This document shows positions 11,578 through 22,608 of a stretch of 64,000 nucleotides of DNA, in pieces. Within the stretch, counting starts at the first letter, position 1. Every line of letters begins with the position of its first letter. This stretch comes from Volvariella volvacea V23 (taxonomy: Eukaryota; Basidiomycota; Agaricomycetes; Agaricales; Pluteaceae), in NCBI GenBank assembly GCA_000349905.1, contig KB722762.1:134225-198224 (forward strand), in the 5' to 3' direction. The position numbers and the translations under genes are program-made. The notes under the pieces are model-generated. The model worked only from the letters and a program-made list of their open reading frames with translations. It was not told the DNA's origin and ran no database searches.

Positions 11578-12331
11578 CCACCAATTTACAATCAATGCTG
11601 CGAGTAACGTAGCCGCTGGCATTAACTGAGAAGAGGAAAGATTAGATCTGTGGACAGTAAGACGACGAAGGCATCCAACGTTCTGAGCGACGATGTAAAA
11701 AGAAAAGGGACCACAAGTTGGCAGGGTCCGAAGGCCTCGTGGCTTGTAAATTCAGTGTGCAGACGAAGCCAAGGAATTCCCAAGTTGTAAGTGGATACGA
11801 TTTCACAAGGTAAGAATAATTTGTATGTATCCCCCTTCTCATTGGCATACCTGAAGGTACAGATACTAACAGCGGCAACCTGATGGAGGAATGGGTATTG
11901 CATTGAAGGCATGCATAGTATCCTGACAGTAGGGACGCTGACGAGAACCTCCCGTTGCTGGGATGAGATTGAGGATGCCTCCGTGTGTGAACGCTGTGAA
12001 CTATCGGATCCGGTCGAAAAGCCAGCCGTTCCTAGTTCGTGGCCCACATAGAATTAGGATCACGAAAAAGACGGAACCAATGAGTAGTCAGACTGCGACA
12101 ATTGAGCGGTACTTCGGTGGCGACTAGGTGAGCTGCGGAGTGTGCACCGCCCGCCTGTGTCAGAGTCGCGCTTGTTTGTCGGCGACCATGGCATCAAACT
12201 TCCCACGCCACGCGAGTGGGAAGCACAGGTTGTCTGACATTGATGCACTGCGGTCCTCAGGCTTTTTTGATATTTTGTACTTATTCCACCACCATCCCCT
12301 CCTAATTCCTCTCCAACACAACCTCTAGGGG
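11578..12331. other. Divergent intergenic region NACHT gene/WASP
   Basis: Contains promoter sequence for WASP on the plus strand. A 141-codon minus-strand frame at 11622-12047 has no recognisable domain. A CTCTAG directly before the WASP start codon could be the acceptor of a 5' UTR intron, but no donor could be fixed. Confidence 0.4.
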
Positions 12332-14088
12332 ATGCCAGCTCAGTCAACACTCAATGCCGACGAAAAAGCCAAGGTCAAGTCGGTGATTCCGGCTTCAGGA
12401 AACAAGATTCAGTATGCTACTTTGGCGCGGATATATTACGCCTATCCGCAACGGGACAAGTGGGCGTATGCGGGACTACAGGGCGCACTTGCGTTCTCAT
12501 TAGATTTGACGAAGAATGTGTATAGCTTTAAGATGGTGGACATTGAAGGGACGAGGGGTATCATCTGGGAACATGAGCTGTATGAGGATTTTGAGTACAA
12601 TCCTGATAGGGCATTCTTCCACACCTTTGCGGGAGATGTGAGTCTGTGTCTATCTTTGTTCCAACTCGATCCGCTGACTTCAGTTGTCATTAGACATGCA
12701 TGATAGGGTTTGTATTCGCCGAGGAGACAGAGGCGAAGGCACTATGGAAAAAGGTCGTAAATAGGAAGGCCATTAAGAGTGAGTTCTTGTGTTGTAATTC
12801 ACCACCGAGTTAGTAATCTCTCCCCACAGAGAAAGCCCCTTCAGAAAAGCGGAAGAGTAAAGTTGCCAAGGGTGGTCGCATCGACAAGTCCATGATTTCA
12901 GGTCCAACAGCTGGATCGTTCCGACATGTTGCCCACATGGGTTACGATTCGGAGAAGGGGTTTACAACGCAGAATGTGGATCCATCATGGTTGGCGCTGT
13001 TGAACTCACTGGAAAATTCAGGGATAGACAAGGAGACGATTGCCAAGAATGTAGATTTCATCAAGCAGTACGTTCGTGCACACAACGAGAATATACAGAA
13101 AGAGACGAAGGAGCCAAAGAAACCGAAGCCTCCACCCCCCGTGCCTCCTGCCAGACGGAGTCAGTTGATGAATGGCAGAGCAAGTGCAGAATCTCCAGTG
13201 ACACCTGTGGCCCCATCACCACCTCCAGCACGACGTGAATCCCCACTGGCAGCCCCTCCATCCAAACCGCCCCCGCCCAAACCAAGTGCACCTCCTAGAC
13301 CTGAAGCACCCCTTCCTCCACGAAGGCCACCTCCATCAAGTAGTGCCCCACCACCGCCATCGCGGCCCCCTGCACCTCCTAGTCGTCCCGCTGCTCCAGC
13401 TCCTCCACCACGACCCTCGAGCATTGCAACATCAGCACCACCCCCACCTCCCCGACCAACAAGTTCTGCACCAGCAGCGCCGGCACCACCTCCCCGTCCA
13501 ACAAGCTCTGCACCAGCAGCTCCTCCGCCCCCTCCACGCCCATCAGCGCATGCTCCTCCCCCTCCTCCAGCGGCAGCTCCACCGCCTCCACGACCTCCAC
13601 CTCCCCCTGCGGCAGCTCCACCCCCTCCTCCACCCCCTCCACCTGGACCTCCAAATGGCGCCCCACCCCCACCACCTCCGCCTCCACCGCCAGGAGGTGC
13701 GCCTCCCCCGCCTCCCCCGCCGCCTCCACCCCCTCCAGCTGGAGGTGGTGGAAATGCACTCGCTACAATGCTCCCCGCCCAACCAGGCCGATCTGCCCTC
13801 CTCGAGTCCATTCAAGGCAAGGGTGTTCACTCTCTTCGCAAAACCGATCCAAATGCACCTCCACCCCGTGGCATCTCCTCTGCGAGCTCACCTACCGAAA
13901 ATGGTTCATCGTCCAACACTGCTGCAGTTGCAGGGGCTGCCGTGGCTGGAGCGGCTGTCGGTGGAGCTGCTGTAGCCGCTGGAGGAGGGGATTTGACGTC
14001 TGCATTAGTGGAGGCTTTGATGGCTAGGAAGACGAATATGGGATTGAGTGACGACGAAGAGGAGGAGGACGATGAGGAGTGGGATTAA
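12332..14088 (+). CDS. LAS17: Wiskott-Aldrich syndrome protein homolog (WASP/Las17), Arp2/3 activator
   Basis: Activates the Arp2/3 complex at endocytic actin patches. Exons 12332-12637, 12694-12778 and 12830-14088 give 549 residues. Domains in order: N-terminal WH1/EVH1 (about 15-125; ATLARIYYAYPQRDKWAYAG, GIIWEHELYEDFEY, CMIGFVFAEETEA); a CRIB motif near residue 150 (ISGPTAGSFRHVAHMG, fitting I-S-x-P...F-x-H-x-x-H-x-G) that binds Cdc42/Rac-type GTPases; a long polyproline region (about 13128-13740) for profilin and SH3 partners; WH2 (ALLESIQGKGVHSLRKT); and an acidic tail ending DDEEWD with the typical terminal Trp. The CRIB means regulation like animal N-WASP rather than budding yeast Las17, which lacks a classical CRIB. 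Very sure. Confidence 0.96.
13128..13740 (+). repeat. Polyproline-encoding low-complexity tract in WASP
   Basis: C-rich sequence made of repeated CCx codons encodes runs of Pro with Ala, Ser and Arg. It creates long spurious open frames in four other frames, which should not be read as genes. It is the profilin/SH3-binding segment of the host protein. Confidence 0.9.
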
Positions 14089-15310
14089 GGTGGAGAGGCT
14101 GCTTTTGCTCACCTTTCCTATCGTGATACTATCGCTTCCACGCAATTTATTTCCCCCCTTTTCCCGCCTCCTGCTGCTTTAATTTTGTGAGTTTGTCGTA
14201 TGATCGTGACGACAGTTGCACATTATTACATACTGTTTATTGCTTTTCATTTCCTATCCTCATTCACGCTTCATTCTTTAGTATACAACATCTGCACCTG
14301 TTCTTGCTTCCTTGCTTGCTTTTTCTTCTCTTGCTTCTTTCACATCTACAGTTGCACCTACATTTGTATCAAGTTAGCCTTTACACCTACATTCTACAGT
14401 ACCTACCTTCATGTTTTTCTGCTGCAATTGCACTCTATCTTCCTCTATTCGGTTTCATGCAATTTCGTGATGGCTTACTGATCATGGCAGGCTTATACCC
14501 GGATGACTTGAGATTGGATTGGATTGCATTCTAGTTGCTTTTATACTTAACGCTAGCTTTCTTTCTTTGAACTCTTTCCTTCAAGCTGGAGTTCTTGTAT
14601 GGACTTGGTGATGACAAGTTGTAAGAGACTCTGTACACTGCTGCCCAGGAAAGCGAAATTTCTCTCGATTCCTACTTCAAGTTGTATTCTCTGCGCCCAC
14701 CGCTTTACTAAAGTCGGGCAATCCTTCCATGCAGTAGCCCCCTGTCTGAACCCTCTGTAGCCACTCAAGTCAATAGGGTTACAAAACTTTCAATGGATCG
14801 TCTTGTTGGCATCTCCTCTCAACACTCCCGCTCTGCACAATAATCTACCGATTTTTACCTATATTCGAATACACCGGTACTGCAAGGCCCAGTGCGGGAC
14901 TTTTGGACAATCGCAAGCAGATCAGCTAGTCGGTGTCGCCAAGTTTACAAATATCATTGAACCCGAGCTTGAAGATGCCACAAGAGCGCACGAACCCACG
15001 TAAATTCTAGCCAAGCAATCCCAAGGACAGACAGAAGACGTAGATACATTTTTGTGCGGACGCTATACCCGCGTCGCAGAGCCGAGTGTCATGATGAAGA
15101 TGCGCATAACCTGCGTTTTCATACATTCAGAGTCAGCCTGATGCAACAGCCGACCGAATACAACACAAAGCCGTGGAGAATAGATCGCCAATTCAAAGCA
15201 AGCAACTCCAGAGCAACCAGGACGACAGCAAATGAGGGGGGTCGAGTTGTACACTTGGTAGTACAAAAGGGTGCACGGAAAGAAGAACTCGAGAGAAACC
15301 ACGTAGCAAA
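14089..15310. other. 3' region of WASP and convergent 3' region of the copper-fist gene
   Basis: The first ~450 bp are strikingly pyrimidine-rich on the plus strand (T/C runs at 14220-14460), which fits a 3' UTR of WASP. The rest has no frame with a recognisable domain; small frames at 14553-14768 and 15054-15383 are not supported. Confidence 0.5.
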
Positions 15311-17009
15311 TCATGTAACAACAGCAGCGGATGCTCTTCGGCCCGCACAGCAGCCACGAGCAGGAGCAATAACCCGAGCATGATCCTGACGATCATTACC
15401 GTGACCTAGCCTTCCTTCCTCAAACGATCTCACGTCGTTCCCTCTCGACGCTTGCTTATCAGAACCACTATCACAGCATCCTCCGCAACTCTTCACGCAT
15501 TGGCATCTCCCTGGAGGACACCCACAACTTCCTCTGCAGCACTCAAGTTTGGGTAGAGTTACGAATCCAAATCCAAAGGCTGCCTTCTCGGCGCCTATAC
15601 CCATCATGGTCAAATCAGTTGGAGGGATAGCCAGACTCGAGGAATCTAATACATCTCCAGACCGTTTTCTCATCGGAGGCGCCGGTAGCGAAGCCGCTCT
15701 GGCGAAGAATTCATCAAAAACACTCGATGGAGGATTGAAGACAGGGTTGGGGCTAGTACTAGGAGGTGATGGACTTGTAGAAGTTGAGGCAACTGCCGAT
15801 TGATAGGACAGGTCGATATTGGCAGTAGAGGGGTCAATGCAATGGCCGCATCCATCGGCACAATCTTTGTGATTGGGTGCAGTATGCTCTGGTCCTCTAT
15901 GTTCTACGCACCCGGGGCAGGCACAATGCAACCCACATGTGCAGCCAGACCCTGCTAACGAGGCAATAGCACTTAGTGGAGGCATGATAGGGAAATCTGG
16001 TAAAGACTGTGTTGAAGGATGTGTGAACGAGTCTTTGCCGCCAAATAAGAGTGGTGGAAGCTCGGGACCAGGAGAGGGGGTGAGGGATACATGATGATGG
16101 TGGGGGTGGCTATGGTGGTGATGGTGAAACTTATCGAGTTTGGTACGTTTGGCGGATGTCGATGAGGATGACGGGGACGAAAATTGTGAAGGGCTGGCTG
16201 GTCGGGAAGGGTGCCGCTTGGCAGCCCTAGGACGGGGAGAGTTCCCGGCGTGGTGCCCACTGATGGCTGCCGCAGCGTGTGCAAGGGTTACGAGCCCTAC
16301 TTCTCCTTGTTCCGGGAATACATCGGGGGATGACGACGCAGATACCTTGCATTTGCATTTAAGGACATCGTTGCAAGTGCATGGATTCAACAGCGAGTCC
16401 ACTGTACAGTGAATGGTGTTGACGAGGTCAGTGTCCCCTGTTCTCCATTCAAGAAAAGACTAACCTCGTTGTCGGGAGTAAGACGAACTGGCCGAGGATT
16501 CGGATTGCTTGAAAACATCCCTCAGACCGTTCGGAAGTGCGGGTACGATGGGAATGAATCTCCGAGCTGAGGTACCGGGAGGGTACAATCAAAATAAAGT
16601 TAAGAATCACTTATTCGCTACCTCAACAGTCATATCCGATCGAACAACATACATTTGGTACCATGAATGGAAGACTCTGTGGATCGTTGCTCCGCCTTAG
16701 GGAGGCACGTACACTTGGAGTGCACTCGCTTTGATTGACGGAGTTCCCGACATTTCTCGCATTGTGATACAGGTCGGCCTTTCTTTTTGATCTCGAATAG
16801 CGGCCGGTCAGTATGGTGGCACGACGACGATCTATGCCCTTTGATGCAGGATTCGCTATCGTTGAATATAAGTGCTGGAGGAGCCATAGTAAAGACCGTG
16901 ACATACCATGCGAACTTCTTGCTATTCACGTACACCTGAATTGCGCAGATACCACAAGGCTCGGTCAGAGATGCAAGAAAGCAGGCGAACAAGCGGCAAT
17001 AAGTACCAT
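15311..17009 (-). CDS. Copper-fist transcription factor (Ace1/Mac1/Cuf1 type)
   Basis: Copper-sensing DNA-binding regulator, nuclear. Five exons: 17007-17009 (only the ATG), 16907-16935, 16653-16855, 16465-16566 and 15311-16401, giving 475 residues. The N-terminal copper fist reads VYVNSKKFAC, ESCIKGHRSSSCHHTDRPLF and KKGRPVSQCEKCRELR, ending HSKCTC, with all zinc ligands and the (R/K)GRP minor-groove motif. Downstream come RRFIPIVPALPNGLRDVF, two Cys-rich clusters (LLNPCTCNDVLKCKCK and GCTCGLHCACPGC...DCADGCGHC), a poly-His stretch near 16100-16130, and a C-terminal cluster ECCRGSCGCPPGRCQC. Several Cys clusters suggest copper-responsive activation (Ace1/Cuf1-like). Whether it drives detoxification or uptake genes cannot be told. 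The fold is certain, the subtype less so. Confidence 0.93.
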
Positions 17010-19500
17010 CGAGTCGAGGGCCTCAAAGGGCAGGATATACGCTGGAGAATCAGAGGACGGTAAGGAAGTGGGGGTGAACGAAGGGTCTCATTGGGATGGG
17101 AGATAAATATGTCACTATTTGGCCCTGCCGAGATTCATGTGCTTATGTCATCTGATCTTGTGAACTGCAGCCCAATGCTCTCGACTCGCCTTGTCACCGC
17201 AACCCTCAAGAGTATATGAATTTCTGCGTCCTGTGAGCCTCGCAGGCCTCATGTGTGCACTCTCTCAGCTCCGCTGTGCTGTTGCTCCTCTCTCTGTCTG
17301 TAGCACTCGTGAACAGCTATCAGAACGCTCGGGCCCACCCGATGAAGGAGCGAACTTGTCCATAATTGCTCATAGCATGCGTTATTTGGGATAGGTGTCC
17401 ACAGATGATCCATTCGTGCGAGACGAGTATAAACGGCCGCGAGCGCCACTTGAAGCACACACGGCTTGGATCGTAACTGGACGCATGGGCTGAAGAAGCA
17501 CAATTGCCTCATGTTGACATTTCGCTATTGGCTCGCCCACTGGCTGGGACGTGCAGCCCTTCTCCGTTCGCACCTATTGTCAATCACTAATCCCGCAGGC
17601 AACGCTCCTAGACCGCGACCTTTTTGCCACGGGACTGTAAATGCCTCAGTGACGATTTTGTTGCGGCATTGGAATCACATTCCGAGATACGAACATTGCT
17701 GGTTGGCATGAATCAACCCCATAACACTGTTGCGCCCATTGTCATGTTCGCCAATATTATAGCTATTCCAGAAACCAAGTTGTGCACGCTGATATCCGAG
17801 GTGTCAACTGTACTCGGCCTTGCACACATGACTTGAAATGCTTTCTAGAATGTTGCCGTCGACGCCGCAGGCATCACACCCCTCACGCCAGGAAGCCGAA
17901 GGTGATCTCAGATTACTGCCAGTTGACGCGCTTACCAGGGTTGTGCTACTCCGTGTTAGGCAGCAAGGTAAGGATCCTACCCCATTTCTCAATCCACGTT
18001 TGTGCTGTACAGTTTGATGACACTATTTGTCCCCGGTCATGCCATGGTACTCGTGAGGTACTCGAGCCCTTTATCCCTCTGTTCACTGGCGCGTTGAGCA
18101 TCGATACCCGCTCCTATGATGTCGACAAGTGAACAAGTGTCAGCCGACCTTGCTTGGCTTATAAGAGGGCAGCTTCATTGGAAGATCGATTCCAGATTAC
18201 CATCGCTCATTCCTTAACGATTGTGGCTCTGAAGCTTCCGAAGCACAAAGTGTCAGGGAGATGCCTCATGGCCGGAATCTCCCCCTGCCAAGTTCCAAAA
18301 TTGATTGGCATGCTTCAAAAATGTATGCTTGATATCCGCTTTCGTATTAGACTTTCTATGCTATGCCGCACTTGTATAGCTGCACGGTCATGAGTGGATT
18401 GAAGGCTTCCACATGTCAATCTATGAATTCAGACGCTCGCGCTAGAATAGTCATATAGGTGACAGAGAACACACCCCCTGCACCCAACTCACAGGATCGC
18501 GTTCGGCCGCCCTCAACTTTTTCGGGGTCTTTTAGCTACTATTACCGTCCTTCCATATGGGTACTAGTGTCAACTAGGCTTGGGTTCTTGGTGAGGTCAT
18601 GAAGCTCGGGCACAATTTACAGCATACCTCAGCTCGTCCCGGGCCCTCTTCTCGATAGGTGGGTTTTACTTATCTTGTTACAATGTGCTGGTGTAGGCAA
18701 TGACCTCTATCATTGTCTTATTAAGGTCATGTGGCAGCAATGCACCTTGCACCCAAGTCACAATGAGAGCGTCTCGGACGAAAGGATGAGGCATTGCGTA
18801 CCGTTCTTCTCTCCACGGCTAAGGTATCATCCAAGCGTCCAACAATAAACGGCCAGGCCTAATCTTGTTCGGGTTGCGCCATGTATCCCATTCTCTTTGT
18901 GTTGTGACCTCGCCTCCATCCCTCCCTCCCATTAGAATAATAGGTCATGGAGTAACACAAGCCGCAGCTTAACCCAATCCACTCCTTGCAGACAAAGAAT
19001 AAAGTTGGAAGCGTCCGGAAAGAGCTTCGTCTTTCGATTCAAGCACGTACAGCTCGTCTACGTCGACAAAGTCACAAAAGTCATTTCTGACTTGCGCAAA
19101 GCACTGAAAAATTACCTGACAAAAACAAATGAAGCGAACGTCGATGGGTGAGACGTACTGAAGGCTCGTGTTTTTATTCAAGGCGATGCATGCCCTTGAG
19201 GCTCAATATCAGACTCACTAACAAATGTGTCGATAGTTTCACCAGGTGTACCCAATAAATAAGAAGTGTGTGGAATCCTGGGGGCTTGCTCTAGTTTATT
19301 CTCATGTAATGTCAACACCAGGGTTTCTAAATCTGACTGAATATCCTCGAATTCGCATACTCAGAAGTATCAACCCCTCCTCAATGCGCGTCCACCCGAG
19401 AAGCCAATACATATCAGTACAGTACATTAACACTGAAGCCGAGCGTATATGCGCAGGTAAGATGGCCGAGAGATAAGATGCAGGATACCTGCTGTATAAA
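17010..19500. other. Gene-poor stretch, no supported gene
   Basis: About 2.5 kb with only short scattered open frames (longest about 115 codons at 17782-18132), none with a domain or convincing splice structure. The part next to 17009 must carry the copper-fist promoter. I found no tRNA, terminal inverted repeat or transposase remnant by eye. A small minus-strand frame at 18969-19181 contains an acidic stretch (DFVDVDELYVLESKDEAL) but cannot be supported as a gene. Confidence 0.5.
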
Positions 19501-20725
19501 TCACGAATTAGGAGAATCAGGGGGTGCCGTAGAGCATCCACTGTATTGAAGTGGGGGAGCACCGTTTCTGATCTCCTCTCGACTCCGAGGACAAAAACCC
19601 AGTGCCTCCAAAAAAGTTTGAAAGGACTTTTGCTCCAAGCTTTCGTGGTCCTGTACTTGCGAGTCACGCCGCTCAGGCTCCTTAGATGCCTCATGACTTG
19701 TTGAGTCTGGGCACTCGGAATGCGCGCGGAGGACCTCTTTGGGTCCATCCGCGGTTGGTCCCCGCTCCCAAGTCCTAAATTGCGAAGCGAGTTTCTCCAC
19801 CCATGGCAAATCCACGAGATGCCTAAACGCTTTCTTCACACAAGGAATAAGCTCCTTGCCAGGCGATTCGAAAATGGCCCGCTTCCTAGCCGACAACACG
19901 TCATCCACCCATTTCGACCTCCAATCTTCCAACATCCATGGTGGCCTCGGCTCCTTCTGTCCAAGTCCAAGTCGTGGACTTTCTTCAAAACCGTAACTGA
20001 CAGCTGCCCATAGAAAGACATAGAAGAATGATTCCAAGTCGTGCATGTAGGTACGTTGAATGTGCCCTCTGGCTTCCAGAATTTCCTTTGCAATGAATGG
20101 AAGCACGCCATTTCTGTTCTGGATTGTAGTGGCATGGGGTCGTGGGGGTGAAGCCACTCCACTAAGTGGGTGTGTCAGGTGCCGTACCAGGTCACAGTCC
20201 TGATTTAGGGCACCCCTCACACCACCGTCGGGCAGCCGTTGAAATATAATGGTACGAGGGCTGATATCTCGGTGGACCCACTTGAATTCCTTGTAAAAAT
20301 GCCAGTGGCCTATGTTGTTGACGGCAATTAGCGAGACTATTAAAAACGAAGCTGAATGACTTACACTCAATAGCGTCGATGAAGACGCGAAGAAACTCAT
20401 CAAAATCCTTAGTCTGCCACAGATGATAATATCTTGATGTGAGAATTACCCGTGCTTTAGGATGCCGTTCAGATAGACCCTTTTCCGAAATAGGTTTCGC
20501 TATTTTGTAGGATGGGGATCCTTCGGACCTGCAGTCGAGTGGCTCGAGTGGCTCACTTGTTTGGGTATGAGTCTCCTTACGCACTCTCAATATAACTGGA
20601 GTATTGAGAGGTTTATTTTGCGCATCTATCTTCGTGTCTTCATGAGGGTATCTTTCACCAGCCTTCGGGCGAATCTCTGAGAGTGGTGGGTGGTAGGCAG
20701 AGTCGAGTTCAAGTAGCAAGTACAT
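19501..20725 (-). CDS. FunK1-type fungal protein kinase-like protein, probably truncated
   Basis: FunK1 kinases form an expanded, poorly characterised family in mushrooms. Two exons join across an intron whose donor follows IDAIEC and whose acceptor precedes HWHFYKEFKWVHRDISP (about 20295-20365). The segment RHPKARVILTSRYYHLWQ, then HRDISPRTIIFQR (catalytic loop HRD), then GTPFIAKEIL-like NGVLPFIAKEIL and HDLESFFYVFLWAAV are typical of the family's C-lobe. The metal-binding motif reads ALNQDCDLVR, unlike the usual D-W/F-D-L-A. The region upstream of RHPKARV (start at 20725) does not resemble an N-lobe and I see no glycine loop, so the gene seems truncated or its 5' exons have decayed. The tail is Ser/Pro-rich and ends at 19501. 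Confidence 0.72.
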
Positions 20726-21321
20726 TGAAGGTGGGAGTTGAAGTTGTCTCAGCCCTTATACGATAATTGCAATATAAGATTAAGATTAAACTCAAGACTC
20801 GGAATGACTCAAGTGCCACATGCAGACCTACCATGGACCCACAATGCATTCGATCGCCTCGTGGTGCTAGCACTGAAACATCGTCCCTTCCGGCGTCTTT
20901 ATGCTTGGATGTTCTAACTAGGATGCCCATTCTCTTGCTGTTGCGGAGGATATGCCTGTAACGTACCCCTCAATATAATGTCCTTCATCGCCAAATAACC
21001 CCAGAGGAATTATAATATTCGGCTGACAAAACGGTATAACACATTGAAACAAAACATATGCACAATCAATGAAAATAGGGGCGAGTAGGGAGAGTCCAAA
21101 TATGCAAAAGTGCCACCAGGGGGTGACGAACAGCGATAGCATAGAAAACAAAAAAGAAAGCACGATGAGGGTTAGGACAGGACACAGTGAGCAAAGCGAT
21201 GAGGTTCCGAGGGTGCAGTGCAGGGATGGGAGCAAGCATGCAGTATATGCGTCCTGCTTTGTCTCGGGAGTGTCGCGCAAGCTCAAGCGCACATGAATTG
21301 CTAGCGTACTGCTGACGTCCT
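20726..21321. other. Intergenic region between the FunK1-like gene and UBC16
   Basis: Contains the upstream side of the FunK1-like gene and the 3' side of UBC16. A frame at 20709-20930 has no kinase N-lobe motif. A frame at 21066-21347 is read-through beyond the E2 stop and is explained by intron and 3' UTR sequence. Confidence 0.45.
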
Positions 21322-22608
21322 TTACACACTACAAAGACGGATGACATATCAGTAGTGGGTTGGTTGAAGTCAAAAGGAAATTGCGCGTACGTATCATCTA
21401 GTGGGGGGTAGGGTAGGAGTCAAAAGGTTAGTAACTATGTCAGCTGGTCATGGAGAACAAGGCTTCTATACCATCGTAGTGGAACTGCGTCTGCAACGAC
21501 AATGTAATTCAGAATACGCAAGAGGCAGCTTCGCGATGCATACCTTCTTTGGGTTATCGGGTGCAGTACGAACGTATCTATCATTATCAACAGGACTATA
21601 AATAGGAGTTAATTACAGTTGCTTGATGAGCCCATGAGATCAAGACTTGCCGTTCTTTCTTCTAGTCGATGTAAATCGTATCTCCTCAATATCATGCACT
21701 AAGAAGAACTGGAATAAAGACTACACACTTTGCATGATGCCAGCATGCTTTGCAGCGTTACACAGACAGCAACGACACTCAGAACGGGTGACCACTCATT
21801 CCCCAATATAGATGCACATATCTGGACAACGTGGGTACGAGTTTGTATCAGCCCAGAATATTCAAAGGAGTAATGGTGCTCACATGTCCGTTTGAGTATA
21901 CGTGCTATTTTTGCGTGCAACAATCCATAGCGCAGAAGGGAGCGGATCCGTCAAAGGGTTCCGTATCGGAGTGTGTAGCGTGACAGGGTAGATGGGATGA
22001 TGCATTCACCAGTCCAATCGACAGTGCAAGCGCAATTTCCGTATAGAACGGGAGAATGAGATATAAGCCACGAGCTTAAGAAGGTGAGGCATACGGGATG
22101 TATAGGCGCCTGCTTCCCATCTACAACCACAAATTGCACAGCAGGAGATGAGATCGGATAGTTGCTATCGAATCTGAATTGTAGTGTGTACACTTCGCCC
22201 TGTAGCGTGAAGCGATCCATTAAGGACAGTCCAATAAGTAAATCGGTTATTGGACGCGACAGAAGAGGCGCCGAGGGAAGTAGAGGTGAGTGCGAGGCCA
22301 ACTGCGCGACGGAATCGCAGCACACCTTGTATAACGATTCTCCCATAACTTCTACAGTGAAAAACCACGTCGAGAAGTCATCCGCTTTCAATAGAGTGAT
22401 CCCTGTGATAATGAGAGACAGATATTATCAGCCAGGGTCGTCACAATTTATGCGCACAGAGACACCACCAGCCCCCTCCATGGAATCATACGAGAGGGAC
22501 CGCTTGAATGAAATGAGCAACGTTAGCAGCAGACTCACCAACTGGACATCCCTCCCTCTTGATCTCGCTCAACTCCTTCGCCAATCTTCTCGCGGAGATA
22601 GAGGCCAT
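21322..22608 (-). CDS. UBC16: Ubiquitin-conjugating enzyme E2 W-type (UBE2W/Ubc16)
   Basis: E2 enzyme; in animals UBE2W attaches ubiquitin to substrate N-termini. I read ten exons: 22539-22608, 22326-22402, 22095-22199, 21884-21904, 21729-21821, 21651-21661, 21544-21595, 21472-21490, 21391-21397 and 21322-21328, totalling 462 nt (153 residues; human UBE2W has 151). N-terminus MASISARRLAKELSEIKREG, then TWFFTVEVMGESLYK, GEVYTLQFRFDSNYP, HVYSNGH, the catalytic Cys in ICASILGNEWSP, SMLASCKKKERPVDNDRYV, RTAPDNPKK and the C-terminal YDDDTV that marks this subfamily. The intron after exon 6 has a GC donor (GCAAGT). The short exons are placed by phase plus conservation and need transcript support. 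The family is certain. Confidence 0.92.

Noticed and set aside
11622..12047. 141-codon minus-strand frame upstream of the NACHT gene, considered as a 5' exon
   Set aside because: No family resemblance, and a TATA-like element at 11571-11577 argues for a start downstream of it.
13161..13811. Long Gly-rich and His/Leu-rich frames opposite and alongside the WASP polyproline region
   Set aside because: They are shadows of repeated CCx codons; the WASP frame explains the sequence fully.
17100..19250. Search for tRNA genes or transposon ends
   Set aside because: No cloverleaf with a GTTCRA-type T-loop and no terminal inverted repeats with target duplications were found by eye.
21066..21347. 94-codon continuation of the E2 frame
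   Set aside because: Splicing to a 7-nt last exon gives the conserved D-D-T-V end; the read-through tail is unlike any E2.
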